From Massilia soli (GTDB taxonomy: Bacteria > Pseudomonadota > Gammaproteobacteria > Burkholderiales > Burkholderiaceae_D): DNA of 64,000 nucleotides. The stretch's first letter is position 1. Each line of letters starts with the position of its first letter. The notes beneath the pieces are model-generated. The model made no database searches. It saw only the letters and a list, made by a program, of their open reading frames with translations, and was not told the origin of the DNA. The stretch is from NCBI RefSeq assembly GCF_016809835.1, contig NZ_JAFBIL020000009.1, positions 62,001 to 126,000 of the forward strand, written 5' to 3'. Positions 1-8,407 of this stretch are shown one piece after another. The translations under genes were made by a program, and so were the position numbers.

Positions 1-1558
1 CGCCGGCAAAGCTCAGCCGCACTGGCGTGTCGGCGCGGGCTGCCGCCGAGCAGGCAAGCGGTCCGTTCAGGTACTCCCAGCCGCGGTCGACTGCAACAAC
101 CGCGTGCGTGCTGACCTGCCGTCCTGCGGGACACACGCCGCCACTGTCGCTGCTGTTGGTCCAGTGGCGCAGCAGTTTGACCGGCACGCCGTTGGCATAT
201 AACACCTGGGTGGTATCGCGGGTGATGCTGGCCTCGCTGTGCTTGCCGCGCTCGATGAAGATCTCGGGGTCGGGATTGAGGTGGCCGGGAAATGCCGCGA
301 GCGCCCACTCGGCCAGCGGCGCGTGATGGAGGTAGTTGGTGGTGCGCCACATTAAGCCGCTACCGAGCACGGCCATGCATTGCGCTACGATTACGGCGCC
401 TACGACCTGCATGCGCGGCCTGGCTGGCAAGGCAGGCAGGACCGACACGAGATAGGCCGCCAGCGGCATCGCGGCCCAGTACGCATATCGCAACATGACC
501 GACGTGCCGCTGTTCCAGTTCATCGCAGCCAGCGCCGGTGCTGCAACGATGCAGCACGCCAACGTGGCGAACAGGGCGTTGGCTGCAACGACCCGCTTGT
601 TCAGCGCCAACCTGATTGCCGCGATCGCCGCCAGTCCGGCGAACAGCCCCGGCATGCCCGCCAACATGCCCTGGTCAAGGTCGAAGACGAAGGACAAGGC
701 GCGGCGCGCGGTGATCAGGGACGGATCGGTAAAGTGGGGCGCGATCAGGCTGGGTACGCCGAACACGCTGTAATAGAACAGGTAGGGGCCAAGCGCGGCG
801 GCGATGCCCAGGGTGCCAAGGGTGATCTGGGCCGCCGCGCTGCGATGTACGATCGGCAGGGTGACGAGTGCCGGCACGCGCAACGCGGCCAGGCGATGCG
901 CAGCGAACAAGGGAATGATCAATGCCAGCGACGGATTCTGGGTCGCGCCTATGCCAGCCAGGCATATCGCCATCGACGTATCGCGTCGCAGCACGCACAT
1001 GGTGGCGGAGAATGCGCAGCAGGCGGTGAGCACTTCCGGGCCGGTCCATCGGAGATAGTATGCGGTGCCAAGCGACAGGAACACCAGCGCCGCGGTCCGG
1101 CTCGCTTTTGGCAATGACTGATGCAGGTGCACAATGGTCGCGCCCAGCAGCGTCAGGTTAAGCAGCGGAAAACACAAGGCGGGGTTGATTCCCAGCCATA
1201 CCGCGACCGCGTAATATGGCGCCGCCATCAGCGAATACAGCCAGAAGTGAATGGCGTATATCTCGCCCGGTTCGGTACGTGCGAATCCGAAGTGCGGCAG
1301 TCCCGCCGGCGTGCGGCGCAGTTCGTCGACAGCGTTGGCGAGCAGGGTGTGGGCAGCCGGATCGATGTGCCCGTCGAGTAGCCTTGACAGATGCGCGAAG
1401 TCGGCCGGGGTGAGCAATGCGCTGCCGTGGGCGGTGAACGCATGCGCCATCATCAGGTATTCAATGCCATCGCCATCGATGTGGGATCGCAGGATTCCAG
1501 CGATGGTGGCAAGTAGCGCGAACAGCGCCCAATACCCGGTTCGGGCGTCTGTCGGCAT
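1..1558 (-). CDS. Polytopic membrane protein, partial (C-terminus beyond the window)
   Basis: The minus strand is open without a stop from an ATG at 1558 to the window edge, giving about 519 residues of an incomplete protein. The translation starts MPTDARTGYWALFALLATIA and alternates hydrophobic helices with short loops (for example residues 8-20 and a dense set in the middle third). The last ~130 residues visible are soluble-looking. An early acidic DGDGIEY segment after the first helix, followed by many helices, recalls ArnT/GT39-like polyprenol-dependent glycosyltransferases, but I see no motif that proves it. No function is assigned. An AT-rich stretch just upstream (about 1590-1670) probably holds its promoter. 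Confidence 0.8.
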   Translation of the reverse strand, partial: MPTDARTGYWALFALLATIAGILRSHIDGDGIEYLMMAHAFTAHGSALLTPADFAHLSRLLDGHIDPAAHTLLANAVDELRRTPAGLPHFGFARTEPGEIYAIHFWLYSLMAAPYYAVAVWLGINPALCFPLLNLTLLGATIVHLHQSLPKASRTAALVFLSLGTAYYLRWTGPEVLTACCAFSATMCVLRRDTSMAICLAGIGATQNPSLALIIPLFAAHRLAALRVPALVTLPIVHRSAAAQITLGTLGIAAALGPYLFYYSVFGVPSLIAPHFTDPSLITARRALSFVFDLDQGMLAGMPGLFAGLAAIAAIRLALNKRVVAANALFATLACCIVAAPALAAMNWNSGTSVMLRYAYWAAMPLAAYLVSVLPALPARPRMQVVGAVIVAQCMAVLGSGLMWRTTNYLHHAPLAEWALAAFPGHLNPDPEIFIERGKHSEASITRDTTQVLYANGVPVKLLRHWTNSSDSGGVCPAGRQVSTHAVVAVDRGWEYLNGPLACSAAARADTPVRLSFAG

Positions 1559-1776
1559 GAATTCCAGGTGCGATTGGGAAACGTAAAGTGCCGTGTTTAT
1601 AACATGCGTGTTCGTTGTATTTGTTGGTTAATTGTCAGTAGATAAAATAAATAAATAACCGACTTTCTTCCATCCAATCTGGATACGTTCTAGCTGGAAG
1701 GGCGCGGGTTCGGTCATGCGTGCGCGGCGCAAGGTGGCGTAAACTGCCGCCATGTATGAGGCACGCGGAGGTTGTC

Positions 1777-2223
1777 ATGGTGCTGAGCGGGGGATGTTGT
1801 TGTGGCGCGGTTCGCTACGAAACAGCGGAGCATGTTTTTCATGCGACGATTTGTCACTGTCCGACTTGCCGCAAGTCTGCGGGCGCGCCCAGCGTGGCCT
1901 GGTTCAGCGTGCACCTGTCGGACTTCGAAATTATTTCCGGCAGCTTGGCCAGTTACCAGTCGAGCCAGCACGTCACGCGCGGCTTTTGCGCCGAGTGCGG
2001 AACCCAGTTGACCTACCAGCGCGATGACTTTCCCAACGAGATCGATATTACCTTGTGCAGCCTGGACGATCCGGAGGTCACCCGGCCGGACGATCACACC
2101 TTCGTCGAGTACCGCCTGAGCTGGATGGTTCCCGGCGATGACCTGCCCGAATTCCCCCGGACCCGTGCCGAAGGACCGCTTCCAATGACGCACGACCGGC
2201 CCGGGCAACGACCCCGTCACTGA
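1777..2223 (+). CDS. GFA/CENP-V family zinc-binding protein
   Basis: This 148-residue protein has the cysteine pattern of the GFA (glutathione-dependent formaldehyde-activating-like, Mss4-fold) family: CCCG at residues 7-10, CHCPTC at 26-31 and CAECG at 71-75, which together bind structural and substrate-site zinc. Most bacterial members have no proven substrate, and the formaldehyde link belongs to one member, so only the family is called. The start at 1777 is chosen because GGAGG lies five bases upstream and the family begins with a short strand before the first cysteines; an upstream in-frame ATG at 1720 lacks these features. It is a single gene, convergent with the DUF481 gene downstream. 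Confidence 0.85.
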   Translation: MVLSGGCCCGAVRYETAEHVFHATICHCPTCRKSAGAPSVAWFSVHLSDFEIISGSLASYQSSQHVTRGFCAECGTQLTYQRDDFPNEIDITLCSLDDPEVTRPDDHTFVEYRLSWMVPGDDLPEFPRTRAEGPLPMTHDRPGQRPRH

Positions 2224-2271
2224 ACAGTATCGGCGACGCAGGTTGCGCGCTTGCGCCCGCCCGGCATCGGG

Positions 2272-3012
2272 TCAGAATGAATAGACCAGCGTGACGGAGG
2301 TCTGGGTATCGGTGTTTTTCTTATTGGCCGGTACGTTGGTATCGTTGCGGGCGGCAAACGCCGCCTTCATTTGCATGGTGTCGTTGATCTTGGTGGACAG
2401 CGCGGTTTCGGCGATCGAGTGGACGTTCGAGGTGCCGCGTTCGACGCTGACCGAATGCGAAAACACCGCTGACGGACTCAGACGCCAGTTGACGGCGGCC
2501 GCCCCGCGTACCGTGAAGCCCTTTTCGTCCTCGCCATTGGCGCGCGTGCCGGTGAAGTAACCCGGGCCGACTTCAAGGTCGATGCGGCGATCCTTGGAAT
2601 TTTGCCAGCCCCACGCGTGGCCGACCGCCATGGTCGAGTAGGTGGTGTAGGCGCCGAAGCGGTCATCGACATAAGTGCCCAGTACGAACAGCTTCTTGCC
2701 GTCTTCCATCAACTTGTAGGCTGCCTTGGCCGATGCCGACACGCGTTCCGCCGATTTCACGGTGACCGTCTTGCCGCTGCCGACGGTTTTTTTATCTTCC
2801 TTGAAATAACCCGAAACGATGTACTGGTTGCTCCAGTCGTCGAGTTCCTGGCGCGCATCGATGCGGCCGGTCACCGAGGTGCCTGCGGTGTTGCCGGACG
2901 TCGTGATCGCGCCGAGCTCGGCGGAAGTCTTCCAGGAAGGGTCAATGTCGCCGGCGTAAGCGCTGCCGTGCGCCACGGCTGCGGCGAGCGAAAGGTAGGA
3001 GAGGAGTTTCAT
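2272..3012 (-). CDS. DUF481 outer-membrane beta-barrel protein (YdiY-like)
   Basis: The protein has 246 residues and a clear Sec signal peptide (cleavage near residue 21, after AYA). It then has the repeated amphipathic strands of DUF481 proteins and ends in a C-terminal aromatic (YSF), as outer-membrane barrels do. The N-terminal mature part (PSWKTSAELGAITTSGNTAG) matches the usual start of the family, in which a G-x-T-x-G-N motif opens the first strand. Family members such as E. coli YdiY are acid-inducible or uncharacterised, so no substrate is inferred. It is a stand-alone gene. Confidence 0.85.
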   Translation of the reverse strand: MKLLSYLSLAAAVAHGSAYAGDIDPSWKTSAELGAITTSGNTAGTSVTGRIDARQELDDWSNQYIVSGYFKEDKKTVGSGKTVTVKSAERVSASAKAAYKLMEDGKKLFVLGTYVDDRFGAYTTYSTMAVGHAWGWQNSKDRRIDLEVGPGYFTGTRANGEDEKGFTVRGAAAVNWRLSPSAVFSHSVSVERGTSNVHSIAETALSTKINDTMQMKAAFAARNDTNVPANKKNTDTQTSVTLVYSF

Positions 3013-3164
3013 GGGCGTATCGGTGCGGCTGTCGGTGCCAACTATTGTAACCGATCAACACCGGAGTGCGGCCCTGCAAACACGCAACTTACGTCAATTT
3101 ACCGTCAATACGCTCTAACGATGCCTATTCATCCGCAATATAGGCAACGTCAACTGCTGTCCGC

Positions 3165-3599
3165 TTACGGATTGGCAGCCGTCAGGCCGCGCTGGCGGCT
3201 CGCCGACATTGAACTGTCGAGCAACATCAGGGTCCGGCGCGCTTCTTTAAGGGTGGCGACATCGCGGGCCAGCGAGCGCCCCGGTGCCTGTACCTGGGTG
3301 TAGGGAGCGGGGCGCAGCTTGGTCGATGGCGGAAGGTTGGTCAGTTGGTAGCGAACCGTGCCGCCGGTGAGCGCCGGGGCTGCTTGGTCAGCGGCCGCTT
3401 CCGGGGCCACCTCGGCAGCTGCGGGCAGCGGGGCCGATGTCAGTACGACCTGGGTCGCTTCGCTGGCACATGGCTGGTCGGTCAAAGTCACGTGGCCGGC
3501 ACTGTCGGTGCACTTGTTGATGCCGGTTCCTGCGAAGGTGCTCGAAACGATGACCATGCCTGCGGCGAAAAGTGTGTGGCGGATGGCTTTGCATTTCAT
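3165..3599 (-). CDS. DUF4124 domain periplasmic protein
   Basis: The protein has 144 residues, with a signal peptide (residues 1-23, ending TFA) followed by a DUF4124 module: INKCTDSAGHVTLTDQPC at about residues 27-44. This is the typical two-cysteine beta hairpin (Y/I-K-C-x-D-x-x-G-x-x-x-x-x-D-x-P-C) common in betaproteobacterial secreted proteins. The rest is rich in Ala/Pro and predicted disordered, then forms a basic C-terminal helix. A GAGGAG Shine-Dalgarno sequence lies upstream of the ATG. The molecular role of the domain is unknown; it is usually a small envelope protein. Confidence 0.8.
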   Translation of the reverse strand: MKCKAIRHTLFAAGMVIVSSTFAGTGINKCTDSAGHVTLTDQPCASEATQVVLTSAPLPAAAEVAPEAAADQAAPALTGGTVRYQLTNLPPSTKLRPAPYTQVQAPGRSLARDVATLKEARRTLMLLDSSMSASRQRGLTAANP

Positions 3600-3698
3600 G
3601 ATGTTGCTCCTCGTTAGCGTTTAGATAATTATGCGCGCCACGAGGAGCCACTTCTGTTCGGTACCACACGATGTCAAAATAATAATTTATTGCTGAGT

Positions 3699-4997
3699 TC
3701 ACGCTCCGGCGTAGGCGTATTTGAATGTGAACGCGGCAGCGATCACCCAGACGATGGGCTTGACTTCGCGCACTTTGCCAGTGAGCAGCTTGAGCATCGC
3801 ATAGGTGATGAAGCCGAAGGCGATGCCGTGGGCGATCGAGTAAGTAAAGGGAATCGCTACCGCGCAGATGGCGGCGGGAATGCTTTCGGTGGTCTCGTCC
3901 CAGTCGATGTTGCCGAGGTCGCGCAGCATCAGGCAGGCGACGAACAGCAGCGCCGGGGCGGTGGCGTATGGCGGCACCACGCCAGCCAGCGGCGAGATGA
4001 ACAGGCAGGCCAGGAACAGCAGGGCGATCACCACCGCGGTCAGCCCGGTGCGCCCGCCGGCCTGGACCCCGGCCGCGCTCTCGATGTAGGCGGTGGTGCT
4101 CGATGTTCCCAGTGCCGAGCCGGCCACGATGGCGGCGCTGTCGGCCAGCAGCGCGCGGTTCAGGCGTTCCATCTTGCCGTCGACCAGCAGCCCTGCGCGG
4201 CTGGCCACGCCCATCAGGGTGCCGGTCGCGTCGAACAGTTCGACCAGGAAGAAAATCAACACGACGTTCAGGATGCCGACGCCGATCGCGCCGCCGATAT
4301 CGAGTTGCAGCAAGGTCGGCGCGAGCGACGGTGGCGCCGAGAAAATGCCCTTGAAGGTGTTGCCGCCGAAGAAAAAGCTGGCCACCGTGACTGCCACGAT
4401 GCCGATCAGGATCGCGCCGCGCACGCGCAGGCGGTCGAGCGTGACGATCAGCAGGAAGCCGATGACGGCCATGATGGCGGGGGCGGAACGCAGGTCGCCG
4501 GCGCTGACCATGGTGGCTGGGTTGGCGACCACGATGCCGGCGCTTTTCAGTGCGATCAGGCCGAGGAACAGCCCCAGGCCGACCGTGATGGCGGTGCGCA
4601 GCGAATGGGGAATGCCGTTGACAATCATCGCGCGCAGGCCGAACACGCTGACCAGCACGAACAGGATGCCCGAGATGAACACGGCGCCCAGCGCGGTCTG
4701 CCATGGCACGCCCATGCCGAGCACGACAGCGTAGGCAAAGTAGGCATTTAGTCCCATGCCCGGCGCCATGCCGATGGGATAATTCGCATACAGGCCCATC
4801 ATCAGGCTGCCCAGCGCGGCGGCCAGGCAGGTCGCCACGAACACGGCGTCTTTCGGCACCCCGGCGTCGCCCAGGATCGACGGATTGACGAAGATGATGT
4901 AGGCCATGGTCAGGAACGTCGTCACGCCCGCGATGACTTCGGTACGCGCCGTCGTGCCGTTTTCCTGCAGTTTGAAGTAATTGTTTAGCAGTGACAC
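3699..4997 (-). CDS. NCS2-family purine permease (AzgA/GhxP-like)
   Basis: This 432-residue inner-membrane transporter has about 12-14 hydrophobic helices. The N-terminal VTTFLTMAYIIFVNP segment is the hallmark of the AzgA/PbuG branch of the nucleobase-cation symporter-2 family, which takes up adenine, guanine or hypoxanthine with protons. The GTG at 4997 is preferred because AGGAGAGAG lies four bases upstream; an in-frame ATG 30 bases earlier (5027) has no such site and would put the ribosome-binding sequence inside the gene. Which purine is carried cannot be told from sequence. It stands alone, divergent from the next gene. Confidence 0.88.
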   Translation of the reverse strand: MSLLNNYFKLQENGTTARTEVIAGVTTFLTMAYIIFVNPSILGDAGVPKDAVFVATCLAAALGSLMMGLYANYPIGMAPGMGLNAYFAYAVVLGMGVPWQTALGAVFISGILFVLVSVFGLRAMIVNGIPHSLRTAITVGLGLFLGLIALKSAGIVVANPATMVSAGDLRSAPAIMAVIGFLLIVTLDRLRVRGAILIGIVAVTVASFFFGGNTFKGIFSAPPSLAPTLLQLDIGGAIGVGILNVVLIFFLVELFDATGTLMGVASRAGLLVDGKMERLNRALLADSAAIVAGSALGTSSTTAYIESAAGVQAGGRTGLTAVVIALLFLACLFISPLAGVVPPYATAPALLFVACLMLRDLGNIDWDETTESIPAAICAVAIPFTYSIAHGIAFGFITYAMLKLLTGKVREVKPIVWVIAAAFTFKYAYAGA

Positions 4998-5129
4998 TGT
5001 GCTCTCTCCTGATGATGTGTGATTCATAATCCTTGCTGTCTTATCAAGATCATACCGCGTCGCGGCAGTCGCGTGTCTGCTTGCGATTTGCTAACATGGC
5101 GGACAAGTCACCTCACCAGAAAAACAGCC

Positions 5130-6296
5130 ATGCCAAAAAACAAGCGACCCGTCGCACGCAAGTCCGCCGCCACCCCCGCCGCGCAGGACGACGATGATCT
5201 GGTCGCCCAGGCGATGGCCGACCTGGCGCTCGATGTCGCCGTGCCCGAAGATGACGGCCAGGCCTTGGTCAGCCAGAAGCAGGAGGACTTGAACCGCCTG
5301 ATCCTCAACGCGCTGCGCAAAAAGAACGACGACGTGCTGTACGACGCCATCGACCGTGCCCGCTACACCGACATTCCGGCCTATCAATTGCTGCGCGCGA
5401 GTATCGAGGAAGCGAGCGGGGCCATCGTGATGCGGCGGGAAGGCGCGCCGGCGATGGAAATCAACGCATTCGCGATCCCGGTGTTCGTCCACGGCATTGG
5501 CGGACTGAAGCAAGACGAGGCGTTTGCCGACCCGGCCGCATTCGACGCGCTGGTCGACAGCCTGCGCAGCGGTGGCCTGGAAAGCGCCGACGCCAAGGTG
5601 GTCCTGGTGGCGCACGCCTTCGATCCGCGCGAGGCGGCGCGGATCACTTACTGCGAGCTGAACGAGATCGTGCGCGAAGTCCATGCCTCCATGACGTCCA
5701 AAAAACTGACCGCCGCGCCGGCGCTGGACCGCACGATGACGGGCTGGGCGCCGAGTACCGCCGCGGCCGCCGAGCCGACCGTCGAATTGCGTTTCCTGGT
5801 CGGCTTCGCGCTGAAACGGGTCGACGACCCGTTCTACGCGGTTCCCGCCGACGAGGCGCGCGCCGAAGCGTACTTCGAGGCGCGCATGGCGCGCTACCGC
5901 GCCTGGACCGGACAGGCCGCGCCGCTGGTGCGGCGCTGCCTTGCCGCCAATCCGGCGTCGATCGAGATCAATTTCCTGTACCAGGACCTGTTCTTCGGTG
6001 CCTTCGAGCATGGCGTCGAGGAACTGGCGACCTTGCGCATGATGACGCAGCTAAACCAGGCGCTCGATGCCAGCGGCCTGGCGCCGGCGCAGGCCAGCGC
6101 GCTGGTTGCCGCAGCGGCCGCCGACGACGACCTGGTGATGCGGGTGAGCTTGCTGGGTCAGGATGGCGCCGTGTTCGCCACGGTTGAAAAGCCGCTCGAC
6201 GTCGGCGCCGAACTGGAAGCCGAGATCGAGGACGTGCGCGATGCACTGGCGGCGATCGGCATTGGCGCAGTCGAGGTCAGCGCGCCAGCGCTGTAA
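5130..6296 (+). CDS. DUF2863-like betaproteobacterial protein
   Basis: A 388-residue soluble protein with a basic, Ala-rich N-terminus, then an acidic region and a mixed alpha/beta body. Length, the phrase MEINAFAIPVFVH near residue 110 and the overall layout resemble DUF2863 proteins, which are restricted mostly to Burkholderiales and have no known role. I hold that family match as tentative. The ATG at 5130 is chosen because the in-frame region upstream (from 5019) overlaps the purine permease promoter area and is not protein-like. No catalytic motif is visible. It ends two bases before the convergent minus-strand gene. Confidence 0.7.
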   Translation: MPKNKRPVARKSAATPAAQDDDDLVAQAMADLALDVAVPEDDGQALVSQKQEDLNRLILNALRKKNDDVLYDAIDRARYTDIPAYQLLRASIEEASGAIVMRREGAPAMEINAFAIPVFVHGIGGLKQDEAFADPAAFDALVDSLRSGGLESADAKVVLVAHAFDPREAARITYCELNEIVREVHASMTSKKLTAAPALDRTMTGWAPSTAAAAEPTVELRFLVGFALKRVDDPFYAVPADEARAEAYFEARMARYRAWTGQAAPLVRRCLAANPASIEINFLYQDLFFGAFEHGVEELATLRMMTQLNQALDASGLAPAQASALVAAAAADDDLVMRVSLLGQDGAVFATVEKPLDVGAELEAEIEDVRDALAAIGIGAVEVSAPAL

Positions 6297-6297
6297 C

Positions 6298-6567
6298 TCA
6301 GCGCTTCGCTTTGGCGCGCGGCCAGTTCTTTTCGATGATCGCCCACAAGATCAGGCCGTAAGCGACCAGGCGGATCAGGTAGTGCAGGGCGCTTTCCTCG
6401 TTCATCGAACGCGCCATGCTCGAATAGATGCGGTGCGCGCCTTCGATGGCGAACGACAGCGCGAAGTACAGGAAGAAGCGGTCGCCGGTGTTGCGCCAGT
6501 AGCGGATAAACACCGTGCTGATGACCAGCGAGGCCATGGCGATTGCGCCAACCAGGATGTCGTTCAT
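6298..6567 (-). CDS. Small DUF5985-like membrane protein A
   Basis: An 89-residue protein with three predicted helices (about residues 3-21, 31-48 and 64-80) and a basic tail. It is the last gene of a three-gene minus-strand unit (7228 to 6298) and sits 7 bases after its similar neighbour at 6575-6835. The two look like paralogues: both carry short R-rich loops between the first and second helices (RYWRNTGDR versus RRTRHRL). They match the size and layout of DUF5985 pairs. No function is known; a paired membrane complex is an inference. Confidence 0.65.
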   Translation of the reverse strand: MNDILVGAIAMASLVISTVFIRYWRNTGDRFFLYFALSFAIEGAHRIYSSMARSMNEESALHYLIRLVAYGLILWAIIEKNWPRAKAKR

Positions 6568-6574
6568 GCGCTTC

Positions 6575-6835
6575 TCACTCCTTTTCGTAAATCAGGCCGT
6601 ACAGCAGCAGCAGCAGCGCCAGCAGCGCCGAGCCTAGCCGGTAGGGCAACAAATCGACCGAGTTTGGGAAAATGACCCGGTCGACCATCAGCAGCACGTT
6701 GTTCAGTGTGATGACGACAAAACACATGCCGCTCCAAAACAGCAGGCGGTGGCGGGTGCGCCTGTAGCTGCCCAGCAGCAGCCAGGCACAGGCGAGCGAC
6801 GTGAGGATGCATAAAATGTAGATGATCTGGGCCAT
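6575..6835 (-). CDS. Small DUF5985-like membrane protein B
   Basis: An 86-residue protein with three hydrophobic helices (about 3-21, 31-49, 64-82) that ends in YEKE. Its ATG directly abuts the TAA of the upstream regulator-like gene (TAAATG), so the two are probably translationally coupled. It resembles its downstream neighbour in size, topology and the basic loop after helix one, suggesting an old duplication. Nothing in the sequence points to a substrate or enzyme activity. Confidence 0.65.
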   Translation of the reverse strand: MAQIIYILCILTSLACAWLLLGSYRRTRHRLLFWSGMCFVVITLNNVLLMVDRVIFPNSVDLLPYRLGSALLALLLLLYGLIYEKE

Positions 6836-7228
6836 TTAAGAATCCTTTCGCCATTTGAACGCGTCGGCGAACTGCTGCGCCTTGCGGTCGTGCTTGGAGT
6901 GGATAAGGTGGGTGACGTCGACCAGGTGGCGGGCATAGAAATCGGCCAGGCTGTCGATGGTCTCGCGCAGGAATTCACTCACTGGCTGGTAGTGGTAGCG
7001 CGCCTGCGCGCCCTCGGTGGTCGCGGCCACGGCCATGCCGGACTGGCAAAGGTCGTCGAGCAGCCCGGTCGCAGGCTTTTCGCCTAGGTACAGACGTTCG
7101 GCGACCTCTGCCGTGCTCCATGGGCCGGGAGCGGCGCGCAACAGGAGCAGGGCTTCTAAGTGCGGTACCGACGGTATGCTGGTAAGCACGAACCGGCGTA
7201 TGTCTTCGGGAATTGCATGCTGCGCCAT
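6836..7228 (-). CDS. Winged-helix-like small regulator or adaptor
   Basis: A 130-residue soluble protein. Residues 20-75 (LEALLLLRAAPGPWSTAEVAERL and the following helix-strand pattern ending in ARYHYQP) look like a winged-helix DNA-binding fold, with the second helix reading STAEVAERL. The C-terminal helix is charged. It is the first gene of the three-gene unit with two small membrane proteins, so it may be a regulator or cytoplasmic partner of them. Family assignment is by pattern only. Confidence 0.6.
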   Translation of the reverse strand: MAQHAIPEDIRRFVLTSIPSVPHLEALLLLRAAPGPWSTAEVAERLYLGEKPATGLLDDLCQSGMAVAATTEGAQARYHYQPVSEFLRETIDSLADFYARHLVDVTHLIHSKHDRKAQQFADAFKWRKDS

Positions 7229-7346
7229 AGCTTGCTGACCGTCGCAGGTTGACTGTAAAGGAGCATTCTAATACATTCCGTTTGGCAACGCGCGCTCTAT
7301 TGTGCGCAGGATAGAATGGCGCCCTTCAAATTCTCATCGGGCGTTC

Positions 7347-8150
7347 ATGTTTCATCAGATTTTGGCCGGCGTCACGCTGGCCGCGGCGCTGCTGTGCGGC
7401 GCCGACGCGCGTGCCGGCGCCTGCCCGCGCCACTACGTCGATGGCCGCTTGCCCGAGATTCGCAATCCGGCGCTATCGGTCGCCACCCGCGAGTTATGCT
7501 ACGGCGTGTTCGGCGTAATGCATTCGGGCGTCACCCGCACGGCGCTGTGGTCGGCTGAGCATTTGCGCGCAGATAACGTCGCGGCCGCCAGCGACCAGTC
7601 GCGCACCAATTCTTTCCACGCCGAGCCGCGCCTGCCGCGCGCGCAGCGGGCCGAGCTGTCCGATTACGCGCTCAGCGGGTTCGACCGCGGCCATCTGGCG
7701 CCGAACGGCAACATGCCGGACCGGCGCAGCCAGCGCGAGAGTTTTTCGCTGGCCAACATGGTGCCGCAGGACGCGCAGAACAACCGCCATGTATGGTCTG
7801 GCATCGAGCATGTCGTGCGCAAGATGGCCGCCAGGGAAGGCGCGCTGTACGTGCTGACCGGACCGGCATTTCTTGGCGCCAGTTTGCGCAAGGTCGGCAA
7901 TGTGCTGGTGCCCAGCCACCTGTACAAAGTGGTGTGGAGCCCGCGCCAGAAGGCCGGCGGCGCCTGGCTCATCGAAAACGCGCCGACCACGCACTACCGG
8001 ACCATCTCGATCGCGCAGCTGGAAAAGATCGTCGGCATCGACCTGATGCCATCGTTGTCGGCGCGCGAAAAAGCGGCGATGCTGCAGCTGCCGCACGTCC
8101 GCCAACGCAAGCAGAAGCGCCCAAAGCGCTACCAGGAGGAACTGTCATGA
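7347..8150 (+). CDS. Secreted DNA/RNA non-specific endonuclease
   Basis: This 267-residue protein has a signal peptide (about 1-24, cut near ARAGA) and the DRGH active-site motif at residues 113-116 within GFDRGHLAPNGNM. That motif is diagnostic of the beta-beta-alpha-metal nuclease family (Serratia nuclease, NucA, EndoG); H116 is the general base and the later Asn in NNRHVWSGIE coordinates Mg. It should degrade DNA and RNA in the periplasm or outside the cell. The start at 7347 gives the signal peptide; the earlier in-frame ATG would lie upstream of a TAGAAT -10-like box at 7312-7317. Its ATGA stop overlaps the next gene. Confidence 0.9.
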   Translation: MFHQILAGVTLAAALLCGADARAGACPRHYVDGRLPEIRNPALSVATRELCYGVFGVMHSGVTRTALWSAEHLRADNVAAASDQSRTNSFHAEPRLPRAQRAELSDYALSGFDRGHLAPNGNMPDRRSQRESFSLANMVPQDAQNNRHVWSGIEHVVRKMAAREGALYVLTGPAFLGASLRKVGNVLVPSHLYKVVWSPRQKAGGAWLIENAPTTHYRTISIAQLEKIVGIDLMPSLSAREKAAMLQLPHVRQRKQKRPKRYQEELS

Positions 8151-8407
8151 CATCCAGCAGCCGGTTCGACCCGTTTTCCAACGAAGCGCAAGTTGTCACC
8201 ATCGGCAAGCTGATGGTCGAGAACCGGCTCGACCGCGTGACCTTGAGCGGCGATGTCGACTTGACCGCCGACCAGGCCGGCCTCGCGCTGGCGCTGGAGC
8301 TGCATGCCTTGATCGGCAGCGTCGTCCGCAAGCTGCAGGCGCGGCCGTTGCCGGCAGCGCTGCCGCCGGCGCTGGTCAAGACCGTCGGCAACCCTTTCGC
8401 GGATTAG
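8147..8407 (+). CDS. Small conserved protein coupled to the nuclease gene
   Basis: An 86-residue protein whose ATG overlaps the stop of the nuclease gene (ATGA), with CAGGAGGA about eight bases upstream, so translation is coupled. It is predicted cytoplasmic: no signal peptide is present, and the middle (VENRLDRVTLSGDVDLTADQAGLALALELHALI) is a strand followed by a long helix. I do not recognise a family. It is too small and unlike known nuclease inhibitors (such as NuiA) to call an immunity protein, though the coupling makes that worth testing. Its stop overlaps the end of the convergent phaC by four bases. Confidence 0.65.
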   Translation: MTSSSRFDPFSNEAQVVTIGKLMVENRLDRVTLSGDVDLTADQAGLALALELHALIGSVVRKLQARPLPAALPPALVKTVGNPFAD

